Assembly: GCF_000732615.1 (NCBI RefSeq)
Contig: NZ_JPGL01000023.1
Location: forward strand, 1-64,000
Direction of reading: 5' to 3'
Length of the DNA stretch: 64,000 nucleotides
Origin: Burkholderia paludis
Lineage (GTDB): Bacteria; Pseudomonadota; Gammaproteobacteria; Burkholderiales; Burkholderiaceae
The position numbers were made by a program, and so were the translations under genes. Below, in pieces: positions 62,645 to 64,000 of this stretch (position 1 is the first letter of the stretch; the number at the start of each line of letters is the position of its first letter). A model generated the notes under the pieces. It saw only the letters and a list, made by a program, of their open reading frames with translations. It did no database searches and was not told where the DNA came from.

Positions 62645-62658
62645 CGAAAACGTTTTCG
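62645..62658. promoter_or_regulatory. Perfect 14-bp palindrome upstream of yiaA
   Basis: CGAAAACGTTTTCG is fully self-complementary without a loop, 26 bp before the yiaA start. It resembles LacI/GalR-family operators (central CG), and the lack of a loop argues against an RNA hairpin. Confidence 0.5.
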
Positions 62659-62926
62659 TTGAGTTGCGTTTCGCGCATGGTAGCAGCTTTGACACCCGCA
62701 AAGACGGCAACGCCCACAGTCTTACATTTCGCGCTGTTGCATTTCCCGCTGCGCACGGCGGCGGCCCGGCGGCAACCATTGACCCAGGGGCAGCAATGAC
62801 GCGGTTGCGCAAAAAATTCACGCGCCGGCGTATCGAAACCCTCCGCGCGAACGATCAGAATAGCCGTGCATCGCCCGAGATCGCGGCACCCGCCGCACTC
62901 CTCACCACTTCTCGAAAGGACGCATC

Positions 62927-63256
62927 ATGCTGAACTGGAACGAATACCGGAAGGAACTCTCGACGCGCATCGGCGAGATCGCCAAGCTGTCGCCCGATAC
63001 GCTGGCCGGCTACAAGGCGCTGTCCGGCGCCGGCGCCAAGACGGGCCATCTGGACGCCAAGACGCGCGAGCTGATCGCGCTCGCCGTGGCCGTCACGACG
63101 CGCTGCGACGGCTGCATCGCCGTGCATACCGCGGAAGCCGTCAAGCATGGCGCGACGAAGGAGGAAGTGGCGGAAGCGCTCGGCGTCGCGGTGGCACTGA
63201 ACGCGGGCGCCGCGCTCGTCTATTCGGCGCGCGTGATGGACGCGCTCGGCGACTGA
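62927..63256 (+). CDS. AhpD-like carboxymuconolactone decarboxylase family protein
   Basis: A 109-residue all-alpha protein of the CMD/AhpD family. The redox motif is CDGCIAVHTAEAVKHG (CxxC followed by His). It can act as an alkylhydroperoxidase or a small thiol oxidoreductase. The ATG at 62927 is preceded by AAAGG. It is not linked to an ahpC gene. Confidence 0.85.
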   Translation: MLNWNEYRKELSTRIGEIAKLSPDTLAGYKALSGAGAKTGHLDAKTRELIALAVAVTTRCDGCIAVHTAEAVKHGATKEEVAEALGVAVALNAGAALVYSARVMDALGD

Positions 63257-63462
63257 ACCTGACGGCCGCGGCGCTGCCCGCGCGCGGCGGCGCCCGGCTG
63301 CATGGCTGCATGGCCGCCCGGTTGCGCCTCGCGCATCCGGGCGAACGAGGTATGAAGATTGGCCGGCGTACCTGCCCGAATGGCCGGCCGGGCGCGCACG
63401 GGCACGGACGCGTCGCAAAGTCGGCTACCATGCGCGGAGGATCCATCGCGAAGGAGCGCTCC

Positions 63463-64000
63463 ATGTGCCGCTGGCTCGCCTACACGGGTAATCCGATCCA
63501 CCTCGAGACCGTGCTGTTCCGTGCGAAGCATTCGCTGATCGACCAGAGCCTGCATTCGGAGCTGGGCGCCACGACCACCAACGGCGACGGCTTCGGCATC
63601 GGCTGGTACGGGCGCCCCGACGAACTGCCGTTCCGCTACCGCTCCGTGCATCCTGCGTGGAACGACCGCAACCTGCGCGAGGCCGCACGCGCGATCCGCT
63701 CGCGGATGTTCATCGCGCATATCCGGGCGGCCACCGACACGCCCGTGCAGGAAACCAACTGCCACCCGTTCCGCCACGGCCGCTGGCTGTTCGCGCACAA
63801 CGGGCTGATCCGCGACTTCCACAAACTGCGCCGCGACCTGACGATGAAGGTCGATCCCGCGCTGTTCCCGACACTCGAGGGCTCGACCGATTCCGAGCTG
63901 ATGTTCCGCCTTGCGCTCACGTACGGCCTCGAGCAGACGCCGCTGCCCGCGCTCGAGCGGATGGCCGGCGTGGTCGAGGAAACCGCCGCGCGGCATCGGG
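63463..64000 (+). CDS. Class II glutamine amidotransferase (incomplete at window end)
   Basis: The first 179 residues of an N-terminal-nucleophile amidotransferase, cut by the window end. After the initiator Met, Cys2 is the nucleophile (CRWLAYTGNPIHLE). TNGDGFGIGWYG, FIAHIRAATDTPVQETNCHP and WLFAHNGLIRDFHK are the family signature. Such proteins hydrolyse gamma-glutamyl compounds or supply ammonia, as in EgtC/YafJ. AAGGAG stands 6 nt before the ATG at 63463. Confidence 0.9.
   Translation, partial: MCRWLAYTGNPIHLETVLFRAKHSLIDQSLHSELGATTTNGDGFGIGWYGRPDELPFRYRSVHPAWNDRNLREAARAIRSRMFIAHIRAATDTPVQETNCHPFRHGRWLFAHNGLIRDFHKLRRDLTMKVDPALFPTLEGSTDSELMFRLALTYGLEQTPLPALERMAGVVEETAARHR

Overview
The window is high-GC DNA in which nearly every protein has the composition and gene neighbours of the genus Burkholderia, most likely the B. 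cepacia complex. Supporting signs are ybgC-tolQRAB-pal-cpoB followed by tRNA-Lys, glyA-nrdR next to a minor-pilin operon, a 3-hydroxybutyrate-oligomer hydrolase, and an hmgA/fahA/DUF2783/flavoprotein cluster. The genus is secure; the species is not determined. Layout, left third: a YheO/DauR-type regulator, a FrnE-like DsbA protein and a TauE/SafE exporter lead into two reverse-strand exported hydrolases (an S10 peptidase lipoprotein and the 3HB-oligomer hydrolase) and a BON protein. Next come a membrane-anchored TAXI binding protein, an HCCA-isomerase-like protein and a LysR regulator. A reverse-strand xanthine dehydrogenase operon (xdhA-xdhB and a truncated xdhC) is divergent from a YfcJ-like MFS gene. 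Further right lie a DMT exporter divergent from an AraC regulator, a class V aminotransferase, a LysR regulator, a D-lactate dehydrogenase, a BluB-like gene with a repeat-built tail, and two MFS exporters. Middle: a reverse-strand aromatic catabolic block (mhaA/mhaB-type 3-hydroxyphenylacetate hydroxylase, AAHS transporter, hmgA, fahA) is interrupted by the remains of a tnpB gene. It is followed by a degenerate EAL protein, an IclR regulator divergent from glutaryl-CoA dehydrogenase (with a good operator and a 3 x 50 bp tandem repeat), a 1-Cys peroxiredoxin and a YqjD/YqjE-type envelope stress trio. Right third: minor-pilin operon (fimT-pilV-pilW-pilX-pilE), then glyA-nrdR under what reads clearly as a ZTP riboswitch, an SDR gene, the whole Tol-Pal operon and tRNA-Lys(TTT). 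A reverse-strand block from 62041 down to 52837 follows. It encodes a GT2 glycosyltransferase, an exported protein of unknown function, a ferritin-like di-iron protein, a second glycosyltransferase, a PAP2 enzyme, a fatty-acid desaturase and two beta-propeller proteins. Five of these genes are joined by 4-bp stop/start overlaps. This tightly coupled set looks like an uncharacterised envelope lipid or glycolipid pathway and is the best candidate here for an undescribed system. The window ends in yiaA, an AhpD-like protein and a partial class II glutamine amidotransferase.
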